Of a stretch of 64,000 bases of DNA, positions 43,633 through 52,037 are shown piece after piece. How positions within the stretch are numbered: the first letter of the stretch is position 1; each line of letters opens with the position of its first letter. The position numbers and the translations under genes were made by a program. The stretch lies in assembly GCF_002162375.1 (NCBI RefSeq), contig NZ_CP021425.1:4419001-4483000 (forward strand), in the 5' to 3' direction. Under the pieces are notes generated by a model, which saw nothing but the letters and a program-made list of their open reading frames with translations, had not been told where the DNA came from and made no database searches. Source of the DNA: Oleiphilus messinensis (GTDB lineage Bacteria; Pseudomonadota; Gammaproteobacteria; Pseudomonadales; Oleiphilaceae).

Positions 43633-43726
43633 CTTTACCTCTATTCTCAAATTCGCCTTCCCGATTGAAAACGGGATGGCTTGGGCAACAGGACTAGATA
43701 CCTGTATGCGTCTATCAATATCGATT

Positions 43727-43742
43727 ACAAAATGGGTGCCAA
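43727..43742 (-). promoter_or_regulatory. Sigma-54 (-24/-12) promoter of rtcBA
   Basis: Read on the minus strand, 43742 to 43727: TTGGCAC-CCATT-TTGT, against the consensus TGGCAC-N5-TTGC. The GG and TTG elements have exact spacing. The start of transcription would be about 85 bp before the rtcB ATG. This fits activation by RtcR encoded upstream. Confidence 0.85.
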
Positions 43743-43841
43743 AACAAAGAATTACGATAAGCACATGTTTTTAAATAAATAATCAGTACAACAACCAACA
43801 GGTAAAGCCACAAACTTATCCTGCTGGATCTATTTATATCA

Positions 43842-43854
43842 GTTTCGATAACTT
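43842..43854. repeat. GTTTCGATAACTT, copy between rtcR and rtcB (candidate RtcR site)
   Basis: This 13-mer occurs about 100 bp upstream of the rtcBA -24/-12 promoter, and again at 45562-45574 just before the rtcR start. Two copies flanking rtcR suggest an activator site that also allows autoregulation. Symmetry is weak. Confidence 0.4.
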
Positions 43855-43952
43855 CATGATTTACCCTAACGAGATGAATCGTTATTTTTCAAACTGCCCG
43901 CCGCAGGAATGCATCAGTCAAGCCCCCAGAGAAGGGCTTCGCTGAGTTGGCC

Positions 43953-45545
43953 CTAGGACAGGTCATCAAAACTTAGTCCGAAACGAGTCAAATACTGCCT
44001 GAGCCGATGGGCATCATTGCTGGTTTTCTTACGCATTCGAGAGCGATCAAACAAACGTCGACCAGCTTCAGAGGCACTGCGACTCTCACGACAAACGCGA
44101 ATCACATCCGCCAACTGGACTTGATCAAAGCGATCCAGCGTAGCCAGGACATCCTCACTCAAAAAATCAGCGAGGTTAAGACTTGTCAGTCGGGAACCCG
44201 CATGCTCCGGGTGCCACTGCTCAACCAATCGATTTATTTCATCCTGTACATTGGCTTCGTTAATCCGGCCACCGTCTGCCAGGGTAACCATGCGTTGCAC
44301 CGAGGCATTCAGATCCCGGAAGTTACTGCGCCACTGTGCGTCCGGTGACAATGCGAAGGCGGTATAGCGTTCGCGAGCACTCTTGTTAAAACTTACCTTA
44401 TGGCCGCGCTGAATTTCCGATTGGCGCAGCTCATAATCCAGGTTGGGCTCAATATCTTCACGACGATCTTTCAGGCCGGGGAGCTGATACCGCCAAAGAT
44501 TAATCCGGGCCAATAAGTCTTCGCGAAACATACCATCATCTACTGCTTTGTAGAGATCCCGGTTCGTACCTGCAATCAATTGAAAGTCACTCGAAACCGG
44601 AGCATCGGCCCCCACCGGGTAAAAGCACTTCTCCTCAACCGCATGCAGCAACATGGCTTGTTCATCTAACCCCAGTTCGCCAATTTCATCGAGAAATAAC
44701 AAGCCTTTATCGGCTCTAGCCAGCAGCCCCTTACGCGCATTCTGGGCTCCCGTAAAGGCGCCACGGGTGTGGCCGAACAGCGCGCTCATTGCCCCATCTC
44801 CCCGAATCGTGGCGCAATTAACCGCCACGAATTCACCTTTTACCGTGCCACGCTTTTGTTTCAGTTCGAAAATGCGCTTAGCCAATTGCGATTTACCCGC
44901 CCCTGTCGGCCCATTGATTAACATTGGCGCGGTTGAACGAATCGCGACTTTTTCAATTTGCTGGATCATCTGGTTGAATGCCGGGTTTCGGGTTGCGATG
45001 CCTGACTTCAAAAATTCCGTACCTTCCAGATGCTGAGTCCGGAATCGGGAACTGATCGCATCATACCGGGACAGATCCAGGTCGATGATTTGGTAGTGCC
45101 CTCCGGCACCATCGCGCTTTTTTCCCGGAGAGGACTGCAGTATTTTGGCTGGAAGATAATGCGCTTCACAGAGCAGGAACCAACAAATTTGCGCAACATG
45201 GGTTCCTGTGGTGATGTGTAACAGGTAATTTTCTTTGTCGGGTGCAAAGTCATACCCCAAACAGAAATCAAGCAGCAGACTGTAGACTTGCTCGAAATCC
45301 CATGGATTCTTGAAATCGACAGCGGTGAGTGTCACCTCTGTCTGAGGCGAAACCGTTTGAATATCTTCCAGCACCTGACGCGCCAGACGTCCCTCACTGA
45401 CCTGATGAATCAACTCGAACCGATCCACCAAAAAGTCTTCCTGCATGCAAATTCCCACAGACGGACGCCAGCTCTGCCAACGCTTATTACCCTGGCTGCG
45501 ATAGTCCAAAACGGTACCCAGTAATCCAATTACGACATTCTTCAT
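43953..45545 (-). CDS. rtcR: RtcR, CARF-like sensor and sigma-54-dependent activator
   Basis: 530 residues from ATG 45545, matching E. coli RtcR (V-G/I-G-x-x-G-T-V-L-D-Y start); the frame is open 19 codons further. The N-terminal CARF-like domain (1-180) has G-L-L-G-T-V-L-D-Y and T-T-G-T-H-V-A-Q-I and is thought to sense RNA termini. The AAA+ domain (about 190-430) has Walker A N-G-P-T-G-A-G-K-S, the sigma-54-contacting G-A-F-T-G-A, and Walker B L-L-F-L-D-E-I-G-E-L. A C-terminal helix-turn-helix (about 470-525) follows. It controls rtcBA through the -24/-12 promoter at 43727-43742. Confidence 0.96.
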   Translation of the reverse strand: MKNVVIGLLGTVLDYRSQGNKRWQSWRPSVGICMQEDFLVDRFELIHQVSEGRLARQVLEDIQTVSPQTEVTLTAVDFKNPWDFEQVYSLLLDFCLGYDFAPDKENYLLHITTGTHVAQICWFLLCEAHYLPAKILQSSPGKKRDGAGGHYQIIDLDLSRYDAISSRFRTQHLEGTEFLKSGIATRNPAFNQMIQQIEKVAIRSTAPMLINGPTGAGKSQLAKRIFELKQKRGTVKGEFVAVNCATIRGDGAMSALFGHTRGAFTGAQNARKGLLARADKGLLFLDEIGELGLDEQAMLLHAVEEKCFYPVGADAPVSSDFQLIAGTNRDLYKAVDDGMFREDLLARINLWRYQLPGLKDRREDIEPNLDYELRQSEIQRGHKVSFNKSARERYTAFALSPDAQWRSNFRDLNASVQRMVTLADGGRINEANVQDEINRLVEQWHPEHAGSRLTSLNLADFLSEDVLATLDRFDQVQLADVIRVCRESRSASEAGRRLFDRSRMRKKTSNDAHRLRQYLTRFGLSFDDLS

Positions 45546-45561
45546 CCGATAAACCTGATCT

Positions 45562-45574
45562 GTTTCGATAACTT
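45562..45574. repeat. GTTTCGATAACTT, copy at the rtcR start
   Basis: Second copy of the 13-mer found at 43842-43854. It lies 17-29 bases before the rtcR ATG, where a bound protein could repress or autoregulate rtcR. Confidence 0.4.
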
Positions 45575-45694
45575 TCGCTTTATAGTAGATCAATTGATCC
45601 ATGAAGCGCAGTATTTAACGTAGAGAAAGCCAAACAGGATATTATCTTGCACGCTGGAAGGAATGCGGGCTAATCGCCAGCACTGCGTAAAGCA

Positions 45695-46741
45695 TTAATC
45701 AGTTTTAATTTGTCGCACGTAGTGGCGGGGCGAGATCCCTTTGGCGCGTTTGAAGGCTCGGGAAAAGGACGGGAGATTACTGTAGCCGAGTTGATCGGCA
45801 ATTCGACTGAGCTGTGGATTAGCGGTTACTAACAATTCTTCCGCCTTTTCTATGCGGGCTTTTTCCAGTAACCCGCGGAAAGAAACCCCCTCTTCACTTA
45901 ACCGCCGTGCCAATGTACGCTGGGAAAGACCCAAGGTATTCGCCACGGAAGCCGCATCCGGTATATTTTTCCCCAGTATCGAACCTTTGAAGATTTGGGC
46001 CACTTTACGGGATACACTGTGCAAATGCCCAATTCGGGCAAGCTGCGCGTCCAGGATTTCCCGCGCATTCTGGTGTGTAGTGCGGTTATGGGTAAACAAC
46101 GTTTTAGTCAACAATTGACGCGGTACACTAAAGTAGGTGCCCGTACTCCCGAACTCGACTTTTAAATGGAACTTCTCTTCATAGATCGCCGCAGGGAAAG
46201 GACTGTTATGGGCAAACTTGACGAAATGACCGGCCTCCATCCCACTTACCGTGTCAACTGTTTGATCCGCCAATCGTATCATTTGATATAAATCAAACGG
46301 TATCGTCTCAATCAACATCTCGTCATAGGGCGACCCCAGAGAATGAAGACACTGAATGTGTACCTGGACCTGATTGCCCACATCAATCCGGTGGAGCTCA
46401 TGGGTTGGCAAAACCAAAGGCAGGTAGCGCACCGCGACATCGAGTGCATCACCCAGCGTCTTCGAGGTCATGGCAGCAACGCTGAATGTGCCGTGGGAAG
46501 TTAACGAGATCTGACGGCCCAACTGAAAGGAGAAGGGTTCGCTTGTGCTCATAAATGGCAAGCCGTATCGGAGCATCGCGTCAAACTGGGCAAACGTCAA
46601 CCACTCTGGCTGAACGTCCGTCGGTAAACCGCAAACGGTTCGCAGGTTTTTTGTGTCACCACCGCTGGAATGCACAAGGCACTCCAGTGTTTCGATAAAA
46701 TGGACCGGAAATCGTAACGCGTCTACATCAAGATGGCGCAC
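45695..46741 (-). CDS. AraC-family transcriptional regulator (PF12625 type)
   Basis: 348 residues. The N-terminal ligand-binding domain of the OruR/ArgR-like group covers about 20-200 (Q-L-G-R-Q-I-S-L-T-S-H-G and R-Y-L-P-L-V-L-P). The C-terminal double helix-turn-helix (about 245-340) has L-S-Q-R-T-L-A-R-R-L-S-E-E-G and I-A-D-Q-L-G-Y-S-N-L-P-S-F-S-R-A-F-K. It follows the lipocalin-like gene by 21 bp on the same strand, so it may report on the same lipid-type substrate. It is not part of the rtc operon despite being upstream of rtcR. Confidence 0.92.
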   Translation of the reverse strand: MRHLDVDALRFPVHFIETLECLVHSSGGDTKNLRTVCGLPTDVQPEWLTFAQFDAMLRYGLPFMSTSEPFSFQLGRQISLTSHGTFSVAAMTSKTLGDALDVAVRYLPLVLPTHELHRIDVGNQVQVHIQCLHSLGSPYDEMLIETIPFDLYQMIRLADQTVDTVSGMEAGHFVKFAHNSPFPAAIYEEKFHLKVEFGSTGTYFSVPRQLLTKTLFTHNRTTHQNAREILDAQLARIGHLHSVSRKVAQIFKGSILGKNIPDAASVANTLGLSQRTLARRLSEEGVSFRGLLEKARIEKAEELLVTANPQLSRIADQLGYSNLPSFSRAFKRAKGISPRHYVRQIKTD

Positions 46742-46762
46742 GCAATCACCTCAGTTAATTTA

Positions 46763-47779
46763 CTATTTTCCCCTGAGATCAATATACTCGATATAGCCAG
46801 TTCCTGAAATCGCTTGACCTTTAAATCGGCCTTTATAATGGTAACTACCCGCATATCCAGCGGTCATACCATAGTTGAAATCCTGATTGCAGTCACCTTC
46901 TATGGTGATCAATTCTACGCCTTCATCATCTTCCACTCGCCAGCTAAACTGTCCCGGCAATCGCATGCGGACACCATTTGGCGTGACAACCTCTTCACTT
47001 TCGAAGGTGTGAACCTTGAAGTCAAAACCTTTGGAGTATATCCCGCCATGATCATCAAGCGTGCGCACATACACACGGCGCTGGACTTCCATATTAAACG
47101 GCCCCAACACTTCAACCATCAGTACCTGCGTGTTTTCATCGATATTGATAATCTGATAAGTGAAGAAACGAAATGGCAGATTCACATTCATCGCTCGGGC
47201 ATACTCATAAGTACAAAGCCCCTGCAATTCGGTTTTTTCACCATGTTGTTCAATCACACCTTGATATTCACAGAGAATAGACCAGTGATCGTACAGTCCC
47301 CCCACCATGCGCGAGAAATGGGCGATTTTGTCCGTAGCCCGCAATGAGAGTTGGAGATTAAAATCATGCCCTTCACGCACTACTGAGAAATTTGGATACT
47401 GACCCTCGATGACGAGATCATTACCGAACTTGAGATAACTGCCATCAGGTTTGAACTCACAATCCCGCTGAACGGAATACCCCTGGAAATGATCCGGCGT
47501 CGCCGTTGCTGACCCCACCAACAGGTTTGCAGTGTCTTTTGCAGACGTCTCAATCAAATGAGGATTGGCAAACAGACGGGCTTTAGGTTGGCCAATCAGG
47601 ACAATAATATTCAAAAACCGGAACGGCTCAGGCAAACCGGGAACCATAATGCCGTAGTGTACTGTGCCGTAAAGCCCCTTCGGTATATCCACACCAGTGG
47701 CTGGCGAAAACGGCTGCCCGGCAATCGTATGAGACCGGTCCACCAATGAAACAAACTTTTTTGCTATGCCCATATCCAT
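46763..47779 (-). CDS. Lipocalin-like (AttH/CrtC-type) or DUF6670-type protein
   Basis: 338 residues without signal peptide or membrane helix, and rich in beta-strand. The start region P-K-G-L-Y-G-T-V-H-Y-G and the end G-T-G-Y-I-E-Y-I-D-L-R-G recall the two-lipocalin AttH/CrtC family and the related DUF6670 group. No catalytic motif can be named. The first gene of a pair with the AraC regulator (21-bp gap). An inverted repeat TTACA-N6-TGTAA (47855-47870) lies about 76 bp before the start and may be its operator. A lipid or hydrophobic ligand is possible from the fold, but this is inference. Confidence 0.6.
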   Translation of the reverse strand: MDMGIAKKFVSLVDRSHTIAGQPFSPATGVDIPKGLYGTVHYGIMVPGLPEPFRFLNIIVLIGQPKARLFANPHLIETSAKDTANLLVGSATATPDHFQGYSVQRDCEFKPDGSYLKFGNDLVIEGQYPNFSVVREGHDFNLQLSLRATDKIAHFSRMVGGLYDHWSILCEYQGVIEQHGEKTELQGLCTYEYARAMNVNLPFRFFTYQIINIDENTQVLMVEVLGPFNMEVQRRVYVRTLDDHGGIYSKGFDFKVHTFESEEVVTPNGVRMRLPGQFSWRVEDDEGVELITIEGDCNQDFNYGMTAGYAGSYHYKGRFKGQAISGTGYIEYIDLRGK

Positions 47780-48136
47780 CGTCTTTCACCTAAAATTCGA
47801 TTAATCACGACATTCCAGGCAAGCACTATCACCCAATTGAATGTCGATTGCATATTACAAAATTCTGTAAAGTAACGATGGTAATCAAAAGCACTTATTC
47901 TTTGTGGCCATTATTTACCTTTATCGGCCAAATTTTTGGTTGAGAGTATTCGAATGAAAACGCCTGAGACATCTACACCTTCATCCAGGCATTTTCAATA
48001 TCCAGAGTCTCCGCACTGGAATACACCTTGAGAATCGTTCCGGTTTTTATTACCACGACATTTGTAAGTCATACTCGTTCTGTAGGTTAATAGCTTGGGG
48101 TCGAGCCGACAAAATAAGCTATGCATCCCAAGACAA
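47780..48136. other. 357-bp intergenic region
   Basis: No gene seen. Its left end holds TTACA (47855-47859), AAATTC, TGTAA (47866-47870), a putative operator or stem upstream of the gene at 46763-47779. Further right, C-C-A-C-G-A-C-A-T-T-T-G (48053-48064) shares the 11-mer CACGACATTTG with 51491-51501. Nothing else is evident. Confidence 0.4.
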
Positions 48137-48946
48137 CTAAAGCCATGCAGAGATAATTACACAGTTAGGATTTGGGGCAATAGGCGTAATATTAATTGAC
48201 CTTAGTAATTCACGAAAATCGGAAAGTGCAGACGGATCATATTTATTTGTCACAAGATCAAATTGAAAAGATTGAGGTATGGCCCGATTTTCGGAAATAA
48301 ACCTGTAGCGGAAAGGCCATGTATCATCTTGAGCATCTTCAATCCAACAAGCACGAAAGTCATCTCGCCAAAGAAAACACTGTTTTGGTTTGCTATCTTG
48401 AGAGCCCGATACACCAAGCGCTAGCACCCATTCCGCAAGCCCCTTATTCGAGCCATGAGCGCAGGTAGGCCTTATTTCGGCTTGTCTCTCGTTATCATTC
48501 TCCAAAACAAAGTATTCATACCCCAGTACGGGATGCTGCTTACTGATCCAGGCAGAATTTAGGCTAAAAGCGACACCAGCATCGCGAAAGAAATGGGGAG
48601 CGGCATTGTTCAATAGCGGAGGCTCTGCAAGCTCACCGGCTTCGGAATCGAAGAAGCCGGCTTTCAAAGACATATAGTCTTTTATTTGACTCCCCCACAT
48701 CAAAGATACAAGTGAAAGTCCAATGAATAAAACCGGCCCCAAAAAAGCGAAGTCAGGCGAGATTTTTTTTAAATACACCGCAGACAGAATAACCGGAGTG
48801 AGAATACACACCCCAGCCAAAAGGATAAATGATTCAAATGTGATCGTTTGCAATTCATGCAAAAACTGTATGTAAGGGAATAAAACCACACCAAACATAC
48901 CAAAAATAGAGCCAATAAAAATTTTTGTCGAGTGGGCAACATCCAT
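48137..48946 (-). CDS. Unknown membrane protein
   Basis: About 269 residues from ATG 48946 (TTG 48955 also in frame; no strong ribosome site). Three or more hydrophobic segments in the N-terminal 110 residues. Then a soluble region with N-D-N-E-R-Q-A-E-I-R-P-T-C and a C-terminal G/N-P-N-C. Topology is therefore probably membrane anchor plus a large outer or inner domain. Family not recognised. It sits in an AT-rich accessory stretch and is followed, in the opposite direction, by the gene pair at 49111-49996. Confidence 0.55.
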   Translation of the reverse strand: MDVAHSTKIFIGSIFGMFGVVLFPYIQFLHELQTITFESFILLAGVCILTPVILSAVYLKKISPDFAFLGPVLFIGLSLVSLMWGSQIKDYMSLKAGFFDSEAGELAEPPLLNNAAPHFFRDAGVAFSLNSAWISKQHPVLGYEYFVLENDNERQAEIRPTCAHGSNKGLAEWVLALGVSGSQDSKPKQCFLWRDDFRACWIEDAQDDTWPFRYRFISENRAIPQSFQFDLVTNKYDPSALSDFRELLRSINITPIAPNPNCVIISAWL

Positions 48947-49110
48947 ATTTTTCAATCCATTTGATTAACTTTCGACTTTCTGAGGTGTATGAGTTTTCGA
49001 GCCAAATTGTTAAACATTCACTTGAACTCAATCTCTATATCTTCTACTCTGCAGCATCTCAAAGCACAACGATGTGCTGATGAATAGCAGAATATATTAA
49101 AGGAATAATT

Positions 49111-49674
49111 ATGGCTATCAAGGAAACAATCCAGAACAATGCCAATACCCTACTAACCGCTGGAGGCTCGCTCGCTTCAATATCAATGGAAAAAGGCGGT
49201 AGCGCATTTCTCGGCAATTCAGTCACGCCGGCAGTATGGGTGCTCAATTACCTCACTTACGACAAGAAACCTGATTCAGTAGATCTAGCCTTGTATGCCA
49301 CAGGATTAGCAGGTGGAGCAGCTGTTCCAGCTTCCATAAGTGTCGGAATACTTAAGTCTATGGTTGATGATGATATCCAGCGCAAGCTAAACCAAGTTCG
49401 TGAAAGCGAACCAGAACAACAACGCCAGTTCATCAAGCCCTGCTTTTACGAAGGGTTTAGCGGAGCAAGTATTTCAGCGATGACAATTGCATCAAAAGGT
49501 GGTACGGCTTGGCTCAATCAGAACGGTTTATGGGTTTATATCACAGACGCCAAAGGCAGACATATAGTGGACTATTCTCCGAGAAAATTTGTCAAAAAAT
49601 TATCTCCAAAACTACCGCTCCAGAAAACATCTACAGGATACAATTACGGTGTTAGTTATGGTCAGAATTACTAA
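49111..49674 (+). CDS. Unknown Gly/Ala-rich protein, first gene of an overlapping pair (possible effector)
   Basis: 187 residues with AAGGA 7 bases before the ATG. No signal peptide. The first half is amphipathic with hydrophobic Gly/Ala-rich segments (T-G-L-A-G-G-A-A-V-P-A-S-I-S-V-G), one of which could insert in a membrane. The second half has G-A-S-I-S-A-M-T-I-A-S-K-G-G-T and a basic, Tyr-rich tail. It overlaps the next gene by 17 bases. A cytosolic protein with membrane-inserting potential beside a small exported protein recalls a toxin with its periplasmic immunity protein, but no toxin domain is recognised and no secretion genes are seen nearby. Confidence 0.5.
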   Translation: MAIKETIQNNANTLLTAGGSLASISMEKGGSAFLGNSVTPAVWVLNYLTYDKKPDSVDLALYATGLAGGAAVPASISVGILKSMVDDDIQRKLNQVRESEPEQQRQFIKPCFYEGFSGASISAMTIASKGGTAWLNQNGLWVYITDAKGRHIVDYSPRKFVKKLSPKLPLQKTSTGYNYGVSYGQNY

Positions 49675-49996
49675 ACTGGCTTTTGTTCTGATATTGCTTT
49701 TGAGTCGCCAAGTTCAAGCAAATGACTTCGATCAGCTATGTAAATTGTTTGAGGGTTTCACCCACGACAAACAGTTTCTCAAAGCAGATTCAGCTGCACG
49801 GGTTGCCATTGTGGATAAAGCGTTAGCAATCGATTTCCCCAATGGTAGTCCAGTGATCGATACTTGGAATGGTGTACAAAATGCCATGCCGGAATTCCGA
49901 TATGAATTGATTCAGGATGCCGCATTTTCATTAAATCATCGAACTTTTGAATGCGCTGCATTGAAAATGCTAATTGTTAATACTGGCTATAATTAG
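49658..49996 (+). CDS. Small exported two-cysteine protein (possible immunity partner)
   Basis: 112 residues from ATG 49658, inside the end of the upstream gene. Residues 1-20 form a signal peptide (L-A-F-V-L-I-L-L-L-S ending V-Q-A). The mature part has two Cys, F-D-Q-L-C-K-L-F and F-E-C-A-A-L-K, that could form a disulfide in the periplasm. Such small disulfide-bearing periplasmic proteins are common as immunity proteins, which is the only reason for that suggestion. A stem CGGCCTTG/CAAGGCCG follows at 50013-50048. Confidence 0.55.
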   Translation: MVRITKLAFVLILLLSRQVQANDFDQLCKLFEGFTHDKQFLKADSAARVAIVDKALAIDFPNGSPVIDTWNGVQNAMPEFRYELIQDAAFSLNHRTFECAALKMLIVNTGYN

Positions 49997-50012
49997 CGAG
50001 ATGATTCACTAA

Positions 50013-50048
50013 CGGCCTTGTATATGTCGTGCTAGATATTCAAGGCCG
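50013..50048 (+). terminator. Hairpin after the gene pair
   Basis: CGGCCTTG (50013-50020) pairs with CAAGGCCG (50041-50048), 20-base loop with some further pairing. It starts 17 bp after the stop of the exported protein. There is no clear T-run. Confidence 0.45.
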
Positions 50049-50075
50049 CTATTCACCATTTCAATACAAAGCTAT

Positions 50076-51272
50076 CTATTTGCACATCCGGGGTACAAAT
50101 TTCTCTTCAATATTTTGTCCTGAGCAAGTCCAGCTTACGCTGCCCTCCTCGTAGTCAAAACTGGGTTCAAGAACAAGATATTGTTCATCGCCAACTTCTA
50201 CGCCAATTATCCCTTCATCGTAAATCTTGATTTCGTAGTTTTTTCCATGATTCACCACAGACTCTTCTTCGTACCCTAAATCAAACAAGGAGCTTGGCCA
50301 CGCTCGATTCTCGACCGCATAATCAGTAACACCCGCCTTGATCGGCTGTGCTGCTGAATACCCCTCGGATAACCGAGCACGCTCTGTGTAGTCCTTATAG
50401 GCAGGAATCGCGACCGCTGCCAGTATGCCGATTATTGCAACAGTAACAATTAGCGATGCCAAGCCACCGGTACCAACCCGAGGAACAAAAATTGAGAGAA
50501 ACCAAGCTAATCCATGACGTCTCGGATGTTTTATTTCCTCACCTCTGGCAAGTGACAGACTGGTAGCCATACGTTTAGTGAGCCAGGGATAATCCCCCGT
50601 TAACTCATTGAAAGACATCCAAAAGCCATTTGTTAATGCAACTTGCTCGACATATGAATCTATATTGATCGATTTCCAGCGCGTATCTCCCGCCGCGATA
50701 GCCGAAAGCGCAGCCTTTATATCGTCTTCAGACTCGCAGCATGCGACGCCATATCGATCACAGGTATATTCTTCTGCCCGCCTCAGCGCAGCACCTAACA
50801 GTGGGAGGATGGACGCAGGAAAGAGAAACGTACCCCACGACAAGTGTTTTCGGTGTATGTGACCTAACTCGTGGCCGATATAGAAATCGATAGCACCTTG
50901 TTGATCTTCCAGTGCATCAACAACATCTGTGAACAACACGACGAAGTGCCTGCCCAAAAACCGGGTTGCAAGGGCGTTAAAGAAATCAGTCCTTAACAGG
51001 TAAGCTTCAGGAACATCGGTTACTCCAACTTTCTCACAGCTACGAACCAGTCGTGCGTGCAAGTCCGGATATTGCTTTTCAGTTATTTTGACGCCCGTAC
51101 CCTTGAGATGAGTGATAAATGCAGAGTGAGCGAAAAGAAAGAATAAATATCCCAGCAACAAATATAAGAGCGCTATACCAAACGTCCCTACGATCAATGC
51201 GAACCAGAATATCCCGGAAAGGATCGCGGCGATTAGAAACAATTTCTTTTCATTTTTGTAGACCAAATTCAT
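50076..51272 (-). CDS. M48 metalloprotease fused to a type IV pilin-like domain
   Basis: 398 residues from ATG 51272, with AAGGAAC 7 bases upstream; the frame is open 17 codons further. The N-terminal two membrane helices (to about 55) and M48 domain (about 60-260) carry the zinc motif H-E-L-G-H in F-Y-I-G-H-E-L-G-H-I-H and the third ligand region A-E-E-Y-T-C-D-R-Y-G. After a linker, residues about 275-398 begin A-S-L-I-V-T-V-A-I-I-G-I-L-A-A-V-A-I-P-A (20-residue limit), then K-D-Y-T. This is a type IV pilin N-terminal helix followed by a pilin-like globular part with a C-terminal Cys pair. The usual pilin Glu5 and prepilin cleavage Gly-Phe are not in place. This is an unusual protease-pilin fusion; the pilin part may anchor or present the domain rather than assemble a fibre. 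Confidence 0.82.
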   Translation of the reverse strand: MNLVYKNEKKLFLIAAILSGIFWFALIVGTFGIALLYLLLGYLFFLFAHSAFITHLKGTGVKITEKQYPDLHARLVRSCEKVGVTDVPEAYLLRTDFFNALATRFLGRHFVVLFTDVVDALEDQQGAIDFYIGHELGHIHRKHLSWGTFLFPASILPLLGAALRRAEEYTCDRYGVACCESEDDIKAALSAIAAGDTRWKSINIDSYVEQVALTNGFWMSFNELTGDYPWLTKRMATSLSLARGEEIKHPRRHGLAWFLSIFVPRVGTGGLASLIVTVAIIGILAAVAIPAYKDYTERARLSEGYSAAQPIKAGVTDYAVENRAWPSSLFDLGYEEESVVNHGKNYEIKIYDEGIIGVEVGDEQYLVLEPSFDYEEGSVSWTCSGQNIEEKFVPRMCK

Positions 51273-51660
51273 GTATCGTTCCTTGTACTGAATGTAATAA
51301 GAGACCACCAACAGATGCAACAATGATTTACAGTGTATCCAACGGTGTTAGAGCAGTTCCAATGCACAATACATCGCGTGCAACATGACATGTATATGCG
51401 AGCATTACGATGTTGTTATCGGTAAGAGTTGATTTGCAGGACTTAATAAAAACAGGTGAGATTCATGAGACTCCTTCCTTGGTTTAGTATCACGACATTT
51501 GACAGGTTCGGTTCAAACAAGCTGGACTTCAAAACCCGCGACAAATGTCGTTATAAATCCTTTCACTATGATACGCTGGGTAAGCTTTAACCATAAACGG
51601 CTCAATTTACCGCGCCATTAAAATATGGACTCGTTTTTTCGACTTTGCAAACATTCTTCC
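51273..51660. other. 388-bp intergenic region with long inverted repeat
   Basis: No gene seen. ACGACATTTG (51492-51501) and its exact reverse complement CAAATGTCGT (51542-51551) enclose 40 bases. This could fold as a large hairpin or be a pair of protein sites. The upstream signals of the protease-pilin gene (start 51272) also lie here. Confidence 0.45.
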
Positions 51661-51963
51661 TCAATTACGCAGCTCCTGCTCATCACTGACCCCATCTTCT
51701 TTAGCTATGCGCTTATAAAACTTGCTCATAATTAAATGCCGGTGAAGATAGCTCCCCCTCGGACCGTTGTCTTGCAAGCAAACATGCTGTGGGGGAGTTC
51801 TATTTGACACGAACATGTAAAAAACCGGCCCCATTACAGGAATTACAGTCACGCTACTAACCGCAAACTTGATCAAAAGATGCTCATCACTTCGCCAAAT
51901 CTTGACCAACAAAAAAAGAGAGATCACACCGGACAAGATAACGGCGATTATGTACATATCCAT
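51661..51963 (-). CDS. Small unknown membrane protein
   Basis: About 100 residues from ATG 51963; TTG 51975 and ATG 51957 are in frame. Two membrane helices (M-Y-I-I-A-V-I-L-S-G-V-I-S-L-F-L and S-V-T-V-I-P-V-M-G-P-V-F-Y-M-F) and a charged C-terminal tail (S-K-F-Y-K-R-I-A-K-E-D). Family not recognised. It ends 63 bp downstream of the next gene start on the same strand would suggest; no operon partner is evident. Confidence 0.5.
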   Translation of the reverse strand: MDMYIIAVILSGVISLFLLVKIWRSDEHLLIKFAVSSVTVIPVMGPVFYMFVSNRTPPQHVCLQDNGPRGSYLHRHLIMSKFYKRIAKEDGVSDEQELRN

Positions 51964-52037
51964 CGATACACCCAACCCACATACACCAAGCTCATAGAAA
52001 CCAGATGAACAAAGCTAAAACTTGACACTATCGATAA

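Noticed and set aside
46814-47347. 177-codon plus-strand frame opposite the lipocalin-like gene
   Set aside because: Shadow frame with no independent support.
51492-51551. Possible tRNA-like fold between the inverted repeats
   Set aside because: No acceptor, D-arm or T-arm consensus; arms too far apart.
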